Source of the DNA: Streptomyces griseus subsp. griseus
GTDB taxonomy: Bacteria > Actinomycetota > Actinomycetes > Streptomycetales > Streptomycetaceae
Direction: 5' to 3'
Assembly (NCBI RefSeq): GCF_000720255.1
Contig: NZ_JOJE01000005.1
Coordinates: forward strand, 186,001-250,000
Length of the DNA: 64,000 nt
Shown here: piece after piece, positions 52,378-61,080 of the stretch
Layout of the letters: each line of letters opens with the position of its first letter
Numbering within the stretch: the stretch's first letter is position 1
Translations under genes and position numbers: made by a program
Notes under the pieces: model-generated
What the model was told of the DNA's origin: nothing
Databases searched by the model: none
Seen by the model: the letters and a program-made list of their open reading frames with translations, nothing else

Positions 52378-54399
52378 ATGGATTTTCGAGTTCTGGGCCC
52401 TTTGGCTGTAATGACGGGGCAACTGAACATCGCGCCGACCGCACCCAAACCACGACAGGTCCTGGCCTTACTGATCTTTCGCCGAAATGCCACGGTTCAA
52501 ACCTCCGAAATTCTCGATGAATTATGGGAGGGTGGGCCACCGGCGAGCGCCATGACCACCATGCAAACGTACGTCTACAAGCTCCGCAAAATGCTGATCA
52601 GGCACAGCGCTGCCGACATGCTGTTCACGCGGCCGGGAGGCTACACGCTCTCCATTCCGGACTCCGCGATCGACCTTCATCGGTTCGAGCAGAATGCGAG
52701 GAAGGGAAACGATTTACTCCTGGGTGGTGATCCGGAGCGTGCGCGCGAGGCGCTGTGTCAGGCCCTGTCGCAGTGGCACGGCCCGGTCCTCGCCGACCTG
52801 ACGCCCGGCAGACGGTTGTCGTCCTACGTCACCCGTCTCGAGGAACTGCGGGTCCGCACCCTGGAGCAGCGCATCGAGGCCGACCTGCTGCTGGGCCATC
52901 ACCGGGAGCTCATCAGCGAGCTGAAATCCCTTGTCCTGACCCACATGTTGCACGAGCGTCTGCACGCGTTCCTGATGACCGCGCTGCACCGGTCGGGCCG
53001 ACGGCACGAGGCCCTGGAGACCTACCAGACTCTGCGGTCGAACATGATCGAGGATTTGGGCTTGGAGCCGGGCAAGGAGCTGCAGGATCTGCACAGTGCG
53101 CTGCTCGCCGACGCGCCGCTCGACCACCCCTTCTCCTCCGGCGAGAACCTGCCGTCCCGCCGGCGCGCCTCGCTCTCCGCGAGCCATGTGGCCATGGGGG
53201 CCGGCCGCTCCGCAGGCGCCGAGCGCGCCGGCCGACCTGCCCCGGCGTCACTGGTCGCCGCGTCGGCCCCCGCGTCGGCTGCCACTCTCGCGCCTGCTCC
53301 TGCTCCTGCTCCCGCTCCCGCGCACTCCCCCACTCCCGCGCCGAACGCGGGCATCGGGGTCGCAGCCTCCCGCGGGACGATTCCAGCGCAACTGCCGGCG
53401 GACATCGCCGACTTCTCCGGCCGGTCCGATGTCGTCAAGGACGCACAGACGTGGTTCCTCGATGGCGAGCCGGTGTCGCACCGGTCCGCTCCCCGGGTCG
53501 TGCTGATCAGCGGCATGCCGGGCATCGGCAAGACGACACTCGCGGTGCGTCTGGCTCATCAACTGCGCCACCTGTACGACGAGGGCCAGTTGTTCATCGA
53601 GTACGCCGTCTCCCTCCGCCGGCCCAAGGACCTCTCGGGCCAACTCCTCGCCCTCCTGGAGGATCTCGGCGTGCCACGCGCCCGGATCCCACAGGGACTG
53701 GAGCGACGCAGCAAGCTCTTCCGTTCCGTGACCTCCAGCAAGCGGCTGCTCCTGCTCCTGGATGACGTCTCGTCCGTGGCCGACGTCCTCCCGCTGCTGC
53801 CCAACAGCCCCCACTGCGCCGTCATCGTCACCAGCCGGCGTCGGCTGCACGGAATCGCGGCGACCCGGACCGTCGATCTGGACGTGTTCGAGCCGACGGA
53901 GAGCATGGAGCTACTGTCCAGGATCGCGGGCAGCGAGCGGGTGAGGAACCACCGGCTCGCGGCCGAGCGGCTCACCGCGGTCAGCGCCGGACTCCCGCTC
54001 GCGGTGCGGAGCATAGGGAGCCGGCTGGCCGCGCAGCCCCGCCTTCCGATCGAGACTCTGGCGTGTGAGCTCGCGCAGACGCCGCACCTTCTGGACAGCC
54101 TTCGGCTGGGGGACCTCGACGTGCGCTCCCGCTTCGACGCCAGCTACGAGAATCTCACCAGTTTCGAGCAGGGCGTCTTTCGACGGCTCAGTCGTGCACC
54201 CTCGACCGAGTTCACCCTGCCTGCCGCGGTGGAACTGACCGGTCTGAATATCGCGTCGGTCCGCAGCACCGTGGAGAAGTTCACCGACGACCATCTGCTC
54301 AGAATCGCCGGCTACGAGGAATCGGGCGCCAGATATGGGTTCCATGCACTGCTCTGGATGTACGCCCGGGAGCGGCGCGAGACGGCCTTCACCGCTTGA
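52378..54399 (+). CDS. SARP-family regulator with NB-ARC ATPase domain
   Basis: The 673-residue protein starts at ATG 52378. Residues ~1-95 are the OmpR-like winged helix of SARPs ('MDFRVLGPLAVMTGQLNIAPTAPKPRQVLALLIF', 'TTMQTYVYKLRKML'); ~95-245 the bacterial activator domain ('QWHGPVLADLTPGRRLSSYVTRLEELRVRTLEQRIEADLLLGHHRELISELKSLVLTHMLHERLHAFLMTALHRSGRRHEALETYQTLR'). A disordered Ala/Pro linker (~265-335) leads to an NB-ARC ATPase with Walker A 'SGMPGIGKTTLAVRLAHQL' (~379) and Walker B 'KRLLLLLDDVSS'. It lacks the TPR domain of full AfsR. SARPs bind direct heptamer repeats and switch on antibiotic genes; it most likely activates the cluster to its right. Confidence 0.93.
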   Translation: MDFRVLGPLAVMTGQLNIAPTAPKPRQVLALLIFRRNATVQTSEILDELWEGGPPASAMTTMQTYVYKLRKMLIRHSAADMLFTRPGGYTLSIPDSAIDLHRFEQNARKGNDLLLGGDPERAREALCQALSQWHGPVLADLTPGRRLSSYVTRLEELRVRTLEQRIEADLLLGHHRELISELKSLVLTHMLHERLHAFLMTALHRSGRRHEALETYQTLRSNMIEDLGLEPGKELQDLHSALLADAPLDHPFSSGENLPSRRRASLSASHVAMGAGRSAGAERAGRPAPASLVAASAPASAATLAPAPAPAPAPAHSPTPAPNAGIGVAASRGTIPAQLPADIADFSGRSDVVKDAQTWFLDGEPVSHRSAPRVVLISGMPGIGKTTLAVRLAHQLRHLYDEGQLFIEYAVSLRRPKDLSGQLLALLEDLGVPRARIPQGLERRSKLFRSVTSSKRLLLLLDDVSSVADVLPLLPNSPHCAVIVTSRRRLHGIAATRTVDLDVFEPTESMELLSRIAGSERVRNHRLAAERLTAVSAGLPLAVRSIGSRLAAQPRLPIETLACELAQTPHLLDSLRLGDLDVRSRFDASYENLTSFEQGVFRRLSRAPSTEFTLPAAVELTGLNIASVRSTVEKFTDDHLLRIAGYEESGARYGFHALLWMYARERRETAFTA

Positions 54400-54450
54400 C
54401 CGACACCGATCCGCACGGGAACGACCCGTACTTGAGCAATGAGGTGACCG

Positions 54451-55443
54451 ATGTCTGAGAGCGGCCCGAAGCGCTCCCTGCGCATGGGCGTCATCGGCTG
54501 TGCCGATATCGCCGTACGGCGGCTGCTGCCCGTCCTTCGAGCAAGTGATGCAGCCGAACTGGTCATGGTGGCGAGCAGGAACGAAGAGAAGGCGGTACGT
54601 ATCGGTGAGCGCTTCGGCTGTGAGGCCACGGTAGACTACGATCACCTGCTTGACCGGCCCGATATCGATGCCGTCTACATTCCACTCCCGCCCGGACTGC
54701 ACTACGAGTGGATCACGAAGGCGCTCCGTGCCGGTAAACACGTCCTCGCGGAAAAGCCACTGTGCACGGACTACGCGCAGGCGGTGGAGCTGATGGACCT
54801 GGCCCGCGAACTCGGTCTGGTGCTGAAGGAGAACTTCATCTTCCTCCACCATTCCCAGCACAACGCCGTCCGTACGCTGCTGGACGAGGACTCCGTGGGG
54901 CGGCTCCAGGTTTTCTCCAGCTCCTTCGCCATCCCCCCACTGGACCCCGCCACCTGGCGTTATGACCCCAAGCTGGGGGGCGGTGCCCTGCTGGATGTGG
55001 GCGTCTACCCTCTGCGGGCCGCACACCTCCACCTGGCGGGCGAACTGGAGGTGCTGGCCGCGACGCTTCGGGTGGATCCCGCGACGGGCGTGGACGTGGC
55101 GGGCAGCGCTCTGCTCGCCACCCCCGACGGGGTGGCCGTCCAGTTGGCCTTCGGTTTCGAGCACTCCTACCAGTCCACCTACACCCTGTGGGGTTCCCGG
55201 GGGCGTCTGACGGTCACCCGGGCCTTCACCCCACCCGAGGACATGAAGCCCCTGGTCCGCATCGAACAGCAGGACCGGCTCACCGAACTGGCACTCCCCG
55301 CCGACCATCAGGTCCGCAATGCCGTCCAAGCCTTCGTGCACATGGCCCTCACCATGACACCCTCCAGGGAGGCCGAGGAGACCACGCTGCGCCAGGCCCT
55401 CGTCATCGAGCAGATCCGGGCCGCCGCCACGGTCCACACCTGA
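54451..55443 (+). CDS. NDP-hexose 3-ketoreductase (Gfo/Idh/MocA family)
   Basis: The 330-residue protein has an N-terminal NAD(P) Rossmann fold ('MGVIGCADIAVRRLLPVLRASDAAELVMVASRNEEKA') and the family motif 'AEKPLCTDYAQAVELMDLA' with the catalytic Lys, then 'FIFLHHSQHNAVRTLLDE' and 'GGGALLDVGVYPLRAAHL'. It matches deoxysugar C-3 ketoreductases such as LanT, UrdT, AknQ and TylC-type enzymes, which reduce the 3-keto group formed by 2,3-dehydratase. Start ATG 54451 follows GAGG. An 'acttgagcaatgagg' element just upstream resembles the direct repeats at 61730. Confidence 0.9.
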   Translation: MSESGPKRSLRMGVIGCADIAVRRLLPVLRASDAAELVMVASRNEEKAVRIGERFGCEATVDYDHLLDRPDIDAVYIPLPPGLHYEWITKALRAGKHVLAEKPLCTDYAQAVELMDLARELGLVLKENFIFLHHSQHNAVRTLLDEDSVGRLQVFSSSFAIPPLDPATWRYDPKLGGGALLDVGVYPLRAAHLHLAGELEVLAATLRVDPATGVDVAGSALLATPDGVAVQLAFGFEHSYQSTYTLWGSRGRLTVTRAFTPPEDMKPLVRIEQQDRLTELALPADHQVRNAVQAFVHMALTMTPSREAEETTLRQALVIEQIRAAATVHT

Positions 55444-55471
55444 TCCACCCCGTGTGGGTCCCCCCGCGTGC

Positions 55472-55516
55472 GTGGTGACGTCGAGTCCGGGTCGGACTTC
55501 GCCTTGACGTCACCAC
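55472..55516. terminator. Bidirectional hairpin between ketoreductase and SnoaL2-like genes
   Basis: GTGGTGACGTC (55472-55482) pairs perfectly with GACGTCACCAC (55506-55516); an inner GTCCG/CGGAC stem adds stability. The genes on both sides are convergent (stops at 55443 and 55531). Confidence 0.8.
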
Positions 55517-55530
55517 GACCGTCATCGCTG

Positions 55531-55950
55531 TCAGAGCTCTGCCGAGACCAAGTCCAGCTCGCGCAGCAGCGGCATCCAGTTCATGACATCCCAGTGCTCG
55601 ATGACCATGCCCTGTTCGTTGAACCGCAGTTCTTCGACGTAGTGCCACGTGAGCTTGCGCCCGGTGGCCTCGATGCCGGCGAACGTCCCCTGGTGGGTGC
55701 CGGTGCAGGTGATGCGCAGGCTGACCAGATCCCCCTCCGCGAGAATGCTCTTGACCTCCAGGCGCAGGTCGGGGAAGGCCGCCATCCCGCCTTCCATCAG
55801 TTTGACCATGTCGGCCGACTCGTAGGGCTGCCCGTCCTCGTCGTAGTGCACGACCTCCGGTGCCCAGTGTGCGATGACGCCCTGCGGGTCGGCGCGATTC
55901 CACGCGGCGACCATCTGCAGGCATCGTTCCTTGTTCCTCGCCAGGTGCAC
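55531..55950 (-). CDS. SnoaL2/AclR-like SnoaL-fold protein
   Basis: The start is taken as GTG 55950, because 'gggaggagg' lies just upstream and would be inside the coding region with the earlier GTG at 55965. The 139-residue protein belongs to the SnoaL/NTF2-like fold. 'MVAAWNRADPQGVIAHWAPEVVHYDEDGQ', 'ADMVKLMEGGMAAFPDLRLEVKSILAEGDLVSLRITCTGTHQGTF' and 'TWHYVEELRFNEQGMVIEHWDVMN' closely resemble, as I recall, SnoaL2 (nogalamycin) and AclR (aclacinomycin), which take part in anthracycline C-1 or related hydroxylation rather than ring closure. It is the strongest single hint for an anthracycline product. Confidence 0.85.
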   Translation of the reverse strand: MHLARNKERCLQMVAAWNRADPQGVIAHWAPEVVHYDEDGQPYESADMVKLMEGGMAAFPDLRLEVKSILAEGDLVSLRITCTGTHQGTFAGIEATGRKLTWHYVEELRFNEQGMVIEHWDVMNWMPLLRELDLVSAEL

Positions 55951-56119
55951 CCTGCCTCCTCCCACTCCGCCTCTGCTTCGGCCCGAGCCTCACACCGGCC
56001 GTTCGAAGGGCTCTACAGTCCGGCTAGAGGCACTCGGTGAGGGATCCACTCCGCGTCGCCAGATCCTCCAGGCGGGCCGGAGAGGGTGATCCGAACGGCC
56101 CGCCGAAGGGGAGATGGAC

Positions 56120-56830
56120 ATGTACGGTGCCGAACTCGCCGAGATCTACGACCTCGTACACCGGGGCCGGGGCAAGGACTATCGGGTCGAGGCCGAGCAG
56201 GTGGCCGATCTGGTCCGGGCGCGGATGCCCGGCGCCCGCTCGCTGCTGGATCTCGCCTGCGGCACCGGACAGCATCTGCGCTGCTTCGCGGAGCTGTTCA
56301 GCGAGGTCGCCGGTCTCGAGCTCTCCGAGCCGATGCTGGCGGTCGCCCGGGCTCGGTTGCCCCGGGTGCGCTGCCATCAAGGAGATATGCGCTCGTTCGA
56401 CCTGGGCCGTCGCTTCGACGTCATCACGTGCATGTTCGGCTCGATCGGCTACCTCGCGACGACACGGGAGCTGGCGGACGCCCTGCGCCGCGTCGCCCGG
56501 CACCTCTCCCCCGGGGGAGCCGTCGTCGTCGATCCGTGGTGGTTCTCCGAGAACTTCCTCGACGGTCATGTCTCCGCCGACGTGGTGACGCTGGAAGGCC
56601 GCACGGTGACACGGGTGTCCCACTCGGCGCGGGAGGGCGACGCGTCCCGCATGCAGGTCCACTATCTGGTGGCCGACGCGGCTTCCGGCATCGGCCATTT
56701 CAGCGAGACCCATCTCATCTCGCTCTTCAGTCGTGCCCAGTACGAGTCCGCGTTCGCCGCCGCCGGCCTCGACGTCGAGTACCTGCCCGAGTTCCAGGAC
56801 GGCCGAGGCCTGTTCATCGCGACCGCCTGA
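56120..56830 (+). CDS. NDP-aminosugar N,N-dimethyltransferase (DesVI/TylM1-like)
   Basis: ATG 56120 has AAGGGG eight nucleotides upstream; the ATG at 56114 would be too close to it. The 236-residue protein begins with the diagnostic 'MYGAELAEIYDLVHRGRGKDYRVEAEQV' shared by DesVI, TylM1 and AknX2. The SAM loop is 'SLLDLACGTGQHLRCFAEL', then 'LELSEPMLAVARARLP' and 'FDVITCMFGSIGYLATTRELADALRRVARHLSPGGAVVVDPWW'. It methylates the 3-amino group of a TDP-aminodeoxyhexose twice, giving sugars such as rhodosamine. It is followed by a glycosyltransferase gene, 43 bp away. Confidence 0.92.
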   Translation: MYGAELAEIYDLVHRGRGKDYRVEAEQVADLVRARMPGARSLLDLACGTGQHLRCFAELFSEVAGLELSEPMLAVARARLPRVRCHQGDMRSFDLGRRFDVITCMFGSIGYLATTRELADALRRVARHLSPGGAVVVDPWWFSENFLDGHVSADVVTLEGRTVTRVSHSAREGDASRMQVHYLVADAASGIGHFSETHLISLFSRAQYESAFAAAGLDVEYLPEFQDGRGLFIATA

Positions 56831-56873
56831 CGCCTCAGAACCGTCCATCGCACGCCGAGGAGAGTGAGCCCCC

Positions 56874-58145
56874 ATGCGCGTCCTGTTCACGACGTTCGCC
56901 GCGAAGTCGCACATGTACGCTCAGGTGCCGCTCGCCTGGGCGCTCCACACGGCGGGGCACGAGGTGCGCGTCGCCAGTCAGCCCGATTTGGCCGAGGACA
57001 TCACCCGCACCGGCCTCACTGCCGTGCCGGTCGGTGCGCCGCTGCTGCTCGAAGAGCGCATGAGCGAAGACGCCGCGGGAGTCATGGAGGAGCCGGAGAC
57101 CGACCCCTCCGAAATCCGCCCGGAGGTTCTGACCTGGGACTACATGCTCAGCATGTTCACGACCATGACCCCGTTCGTCTATCAGGGCGCGTCGGACGAC
57201 GCGATGGTCGACGACCTGGTCTCGTACGCCCGGTGGTGGCGACCGGATCTGGTGATCTGGGACACGATGACCTTCGCCGGTCCGGTGGCCGCCCGGGCCA
57301 GCGGTGCCGCTCAGGCCCGGCTGCTCTTCGGGCTCGACCTGGTGGGCCATATGAGGCAGACCTACCGCAGGCTCCTGGAAAGCCGCCCGGCGCCGCTGCG
57401 CGAGGACCCGCTGGCCGAGTGGCTCGGCTGGTCCCTGGATCGGTACGGCTCCTCCTACGACGAAGAGGTGGCGGTCGGCCAGTTCACGATCGACTCCGTG
57501 CCCCCTTCACTCCGCCTTCCCGTGCAACTTCCCTACGTGAACGTCCGGTTCACGCCGTACAACGGGGCGGCCACGATTCCGGACTGGCTGCGCGCGGATC
57601 CCGGCCGCCCACGGGTCTGCATCAGTCTGGGCCTCGGGCACCGGGAGATCATCGGGGACGACCGGGCTCCGATCGCCCACCTGCTGGACGCGGTGTCCGG
57701 GCTGGACATCGAGGTCGTGGCGACGCTCGACGAGGGGCAGCGCACATCGCTGCCGGAGATCCCGGAAAACGTCCGGGTGGTGGACTTCGTGCCACTGGAC
57801 GCGCTGCTGCCCACCTGCTCCGCCATCATCCACCACGGCGGCGCGGGCACCTTCGGCACCGCCCTCGTCCATGGCGTACCCCAGATCATCTTCCCGGACA
57901 TGATCTGGGACACCGTCCACAAGGCACGCCGCCTGGACGCACTCGGGGCCGGCGTCCACGTGCCCGACGGCACCGCGCTCACCACCGAGCTGCTGCGCGG
58001 CCATCTCCGCCGGGTCCTCGATGACCCTGCCGTCGCCCGCAACGCGGCGCGGCTGCGCGCCGAGGCGCTCGGTTCGCCCAGCCCGAACAGCATCGTTCCG
58101 GTTCTTGAGCGGCTCACCGCCCAGCACCGCCCCCGCAGTCGCTGA
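56874..58145 (+). CDS. Glycosyltransferase of the activator-dependent (DesVII/AknS) type
   Basis: The 423-residue GT-B protein starts at ATG 56874 with 'gaggagag' upstream. The N-terminal part reads '[43 protein letters not shown]', and the C-terminal nucleotide-sugar site is 'HHGGAGTFGTALVHGVPQIIFPDMIWDTVHKARRLDALGAG'. The sequence is of the class that needs a P450-like partner (AknT, DesVIII); no partner gene is visible in the window. It probably transfers an aminodeoxysugar to an aromatic aglycone. A close paralogue starts at 63806. Confidence 0.93.
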   Translation: MRVLFTTFAAKSHMYAQVPLAWALHTAGHEVRVASQPDLAEDITRTGLTAVPVGAPLLLEERMSEDAAGVMEEPETDPSEIRPEVLTWDYMLSMFTTMTPFVYQGASDDAMVDDLVSYARWWRPDLVIWDTMTFAGPVAARASGAAQARLLFGLDLVGHMRQTYRRLLESRPAPLREDPLAEWLGWSLDRYGSSYDEEVAVGQFTIDSVPPSLRLPVQLPYVNVRFTPYNGAATIPDWLRADPGRPRVCISLGLGHREIIGDDRAPIAHLLDAVSGLDIEVVATLDEGQRTSLPEIPENVRVVDFVPLDALLPTCSAIIHHGGAGTFGTALVHGVPQIIFPDMIWDTVHKARRLDALGAGVHVPDGTALTTELLRGHLRRVLDDPAVARNAARLRAEALGSPSPNSIVPVLERLTAQHRPRSR

Positions 58146-58201
58146 GGGACCGGGCCGGCCCCTCCCATCACACAGGATTCCGTTGCCCAGTAGGAGGATT
58201 G

Positions 58202-59029
58202 ATGACGTTTCTGGTGACCGGTGCCACGGGCCATGTCGGTCGGCACGTGGTCGACGGTCTGATCGAGGCGGGCGCGACAGTACGCGCGCTGACCCGCGAT
58301 CCCGCGGCCGCGCACCTGCCGGACGGAGTGGAGGTGCGAGAGGGGGACCTCACACGCGCCGAGACCTGGGCGGCGGCCCTCAAGGGCATCGAGCGGCTTT
58401 ATCTCTTCCCCGTCCCGGAGACAGCGGCTGAGTTCGTGGACGCGGCCAAGCAGGCCGGTGTCCAGCGGATCGTGGTGCTGTCGTCGGACGCGGTGACCGA
58501 CGGCACCGACAGCGGCCACCACACCGTCGTCGAGCGCGCGGTGGAGATGTCGGGGCTGCACTACTCGCATGTCCGCCCGGGCGAGTTCGCGCTCAACAAG
58601 CTGGATGTCTGGGCTCCGTCCATCGCGGCCGAAGGCGTCGTGCGGGCCCCCTACGCCTCCTCCCGCGGCCTTCCCGTGCACGAGATCGACGTGGCCGCCG
58701 TGGCCGTGGCGGCGCTGCGGGAGGACGGGCTCGCCGGGGCCGCGCTGAGGGTCACCGGGCCGCAGGCGCTGACGGTCCGTGAGCAGGTGAGTGCGATCGC
58801 CGAAGGCATCGGACAGGACATCGCGTTCGAGGAGCTCACGCCGGAGGAGGCCCGCGAGGGGATGGTCGAGCAGGGGTGTCCGCCTCCGGTGGCCGACTAC
58901 ATCCTGGCGTTCCAGGCGCGCTGGGTCGACGAGCCACCGGTCGCGGCGACCACCGTGCCGGACCTCATCGGCCGTCCGGCGCTGTCGCTGGCGCGGTGGG
59001 CCGCCGACCACGTCGCCGACTTCCGCTGA
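58202..59029 (+). CDS. NmrA-like NAD(P)-binding reductase
   Basis: ATG 58202 has AGGAGG four nucleotides upstream; the 275-residue product begins 'MTFLVTGATGHVGRHVVDGLIEAGATVRALTRDP' (atypical SDR). 'RIVVLSSDAVTDG' and 'YSHVRPGEFALNKLDVWAPSIAAEGVVRAPY' follow the NmrA/HSCARG pattern with a loose catalytic site, as in quinone reductases. In nogalamycin biosynthesis the SDR SnoaW works with SnoaL2 in hydroxylation; a similar pairing with the SnoaL2-like protein at 55531 is an inference from context only. Confidence 0.87.
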   Translation: MTFLVTGATGHVGRHVVDGLIEAGATVRALTRDPAAAHLPDGVEVREGDLTRAETWAAALKGIERLYLFPVPETAAEFVDAAKQAGVQRIVVLSSDAVTDGTDSGHHTVVERAVEMSGLHYSHVRPGEFALNKLDVWAPSIAAEGVVRAPYASSRGLPVHEIDVAAVAVAALREDGLAGAALRVTGPQALTVREQVSAIAEGIGQDIAFEELTPEEAREGMVEQGCPPPVADYILAFQARWVDEPPVAATTVPDLIGRPALSLARWAADHVADFR

Positions 59030-59051
59030 GGCGTCTCGGCGGACATGCGAG

Positions 59052-59080
59052 AGGAGTCCCGAAGAATCTTCGGGACTCCT
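59052..59080. terminator. Strong bidirectional terminator
   Basis: AGGAGTCCCGAAG (59052-59064) and CTTCGGGACTCCT (59068-59080) form a perfect 13-bp stem with a 3-nt loop, followed by 'tcgtcat'. It separates the convergent NmrA-like and AknOx-like genes. Confidence 0.9.
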
Positions 59081-59099
59081 TCGTCATGCCGGGCCGGCG

Positions 59100-60731
59100 T
59101 CAGTCGGGGAGCGGGATGGACAGCTGGTGCCGGAAGAAGTTCGTGGGGTCCCACCGCTTCTTGACCTGCTGCAGCCGCTTGTAGTTCTCCCCGTAGTAGA
59201 TGTACATCCACGGCTTGCCCGTGGTGTTCCACTTCGGGTCCCTGACGTCCACGTCGGCGTAGTTGATGCTTGTGCCCTCGTAGCGGTCACCCGGCAGCGG
59301 CATGCCGCCGGTGTCGGCGAAGAGCTCCTGGTAGAAGTCACGAACCCACTTGAACTGGGCCTCGTCGTCGGCCTTGTCCGCCCAGTAGGTGGACATCCAG
59401 GTCCGCATGATCGAGCCGCGGGCGTGGTACGCGGTGTCCCCGGGGTCCGCGTCGTTGATCTTGCCGCCGTAGGACGCGACGTAGTACTGCCCGTAGTAGT
59501 AGCCCTCGTTGTTGAGGTGCTTGTACATCACGCCGATCTGGCGGTCGGTCCACGGCTTGCGGATCATCGCCCCCTTGGACTTGCTGCGGGTGTAGATGCC
59601 GTGGTCGTACGTCGGGGAGAGCGTGACCTTCAACCAGGGCCCGGTCGAGTGCGTCACCGACGGCGCGAAGCCCACCCCCTCGTTGAGTTCGCTGATGTAC
59701 CGGTCGATGAGCTGCCTGGCGTTCGGCAGACCATTGTCTATCTGCGACTCGACGAACAGCCCGTCCAGGACCGAGTTGTGGTTGAGGAAGAGCTGGCTCC
59801 ACATCGACTCGTACGCGTTGCCCACATTGCTGTTGCGCTCGTAGAAACGCGCGTGGTTGCGGACGAGGCGGCTGAACGACTCCTGGTCGAGCTCCCGCCA
59901 GGGCCATTCGATGTGGGTCTTCAGCAGCGAGCCGGGCGGCTTGGGAAGGAGCTGGGTGGGGTCGCTGCCGGTGGCGTCCGGGGCGCGGAACCAGTAGCGC
60001 GTCGCGACGCCGAAGTTGCCGCCGCCGCCTCCGGTGTGCGCCCACCACAGGTCGCGGTTGGGGTCGTCCGCCTCGCGTGTGGCGATGACACTCCGCACCT
60101 TGCCGCTGCGGGTCACCACCACGACCTCGACGGCGTAGAGATAGTCGATGGTCAGGCCGTACTTGCGGCCGAGCGGGCCGTAACCTCCGCCCACGATGTG
60201 ACCGCCGGCTCCGATCGGCGGGCACAGGCCGCCGGGGAGGGTGACGCCCCAGTCGAAGTAGAGGGTCCGGTAGATCTGCCCGAGGGTGGCACCCACCTCG
60301 ACACAGAACGCCCGGCGGCCCCGGTCGTAGGAAATGCCCTTCATCTCGGAGACGTCGATGAGGACCTTCACCGCGGGGTCGTCGACGAGACCCTCGAAAC
60401 AGTGGCCGCCGCTGCGTATGGCGACCCGCTTGTTCTCCGCCACCGCCTGCTGGACCACGCGGGCGATCTGCTCGGTGGAGTGGACTACGTGGACGCTGTC
60501 CGGGCTGCCGATGAATCTGCCGTTGTCGCCGCGCGTGGTGAGTTCCACGTAGCGGGGGTCGCCAGGGCCGACTGTCACGGCGTCCGCCACCGGGCCACAT
60601 GCTGCGTTCTTCGTCGTCGGCGCCGCCAGCGCCTCCGCCAGCCCCCCGGTCGCCAAGGCCACGGTGGCCCCGCCGACGACGGTCCCGGCCCCCAGGAAAG
60701 CGCGACGTGATGTATTGCTCAATGCCAGCAC
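59100..60731 (-). CDS. AknOx-like bicovalent FAD oxidoreductase, Tat-exported
   Basis: The likely start is GTG 60731 (543 aa) or TTG 60722 (540 aa). A twin-arginine signal 'TSRRAFLGAG' is followed by a berberine-bridge-type FAD domain. Counting from the TTG, H107 in 'RSGGH' and C167 in 'GGLCPPIGAGGH' are the predicted bicovalent FAD attachment residues; they are 60 residues apart, exactly as I recall for His70/Cys130 of AknOx. AknOx oxidises the terminal rhodinose of aclacinomycin to cinerulose A and aculose outside the cell. C-terminal 'YYGENYKRLQQVKKRWDPTNFF' is the family BBE tail. It is divergent from the PadR gene. Confidence 0.9.
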   Translation of the reverse strand: MLALSNTSRRAFLGAGTVVGGATVALATGGLAEALAAPTTKNAACGPVADAVTVGPGDPRYVELTTRGDNGRFIGSPDSVHVVHSTEQIARVVQQAVAENKRVAIRSGGHCFEGLVDDPAVKVLIDVSEMKGISYDRGRRAFCVEVGATLGQIYRTLYFDWGVTLPGGLCPPIGAGGHIVGGGYGPLGRKYGLTIDYLYAVEVVVVTRSGKVRSVIATREADDPNRDLWWAHTGGGGGNFGVATRYWFRAPDATGSDPTQLLPKPPGSLLKTHIEWPWRELDQESFSRLVRNHARFYERNSNVGNAYESMWSQLFLNHNSVLDGLFVESQIDNGLPNARQLIDRYISELNEGVGFAPSVTHSTGPWLKVTLSPTYDHGIYTRSKSKGAMIRKPWTDRQIGVMYKHLNNEGYYYGQYYVASYGGKINDADPGDTAYHARGSIMRTWMSTYWADKADDEAQFKWVRDFYQELFADTGGMPLPGDRYEGTSINYADVDVRDPKWNTTGKPWMYIYYGENYKRLQQVKKRWDPTNFFRHQLSIPLPD

Positions 60732-61080
60732 ACCCTTCTCATGCTCATCTGGACGTTCCAGGCGGGACACTATGAGCCGCGTTTGGGATCTCCCTCGTAG
60801 ACCGTTAGCCCCGCTCATCCCCGAGGAGAGCCCTCGGCCGCCGACTGCCGCCGCGTGGCAGGCTGGTCACCTGGGTCTACGGGGTTCTTCGAGGCGTCGT
60901 CGATCGGCTCTCAAGCCGGTCTCGATTTCCCCTGAGCGCTCGTCAGCCCGTGCGTACCGGAGCAGGTGATGCGGCTGCCAAGATCGAGGCTAGAGTCGGT
61001 CACCTGCGTATGAGCGAGGGGGATGTCCCCGCCCGGGCGCCGCTCGGCAGCCAGGACGAAGCGATGGGAGGACGACGGGG
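60732..61080. other. Divergent intergenic region (349 bp)
   Basis: The gap separates the AknOx-like gene (minus) and the PadR gene (plus). The clearest element is TAGAGT (60991-60996), a good -10 box for padR, though no matching -35 is seen. A GGGAGG lies ~10 nt before ATG 61081. Short open frames inside show no ribosome sites or homology. Confidence 0.5.
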
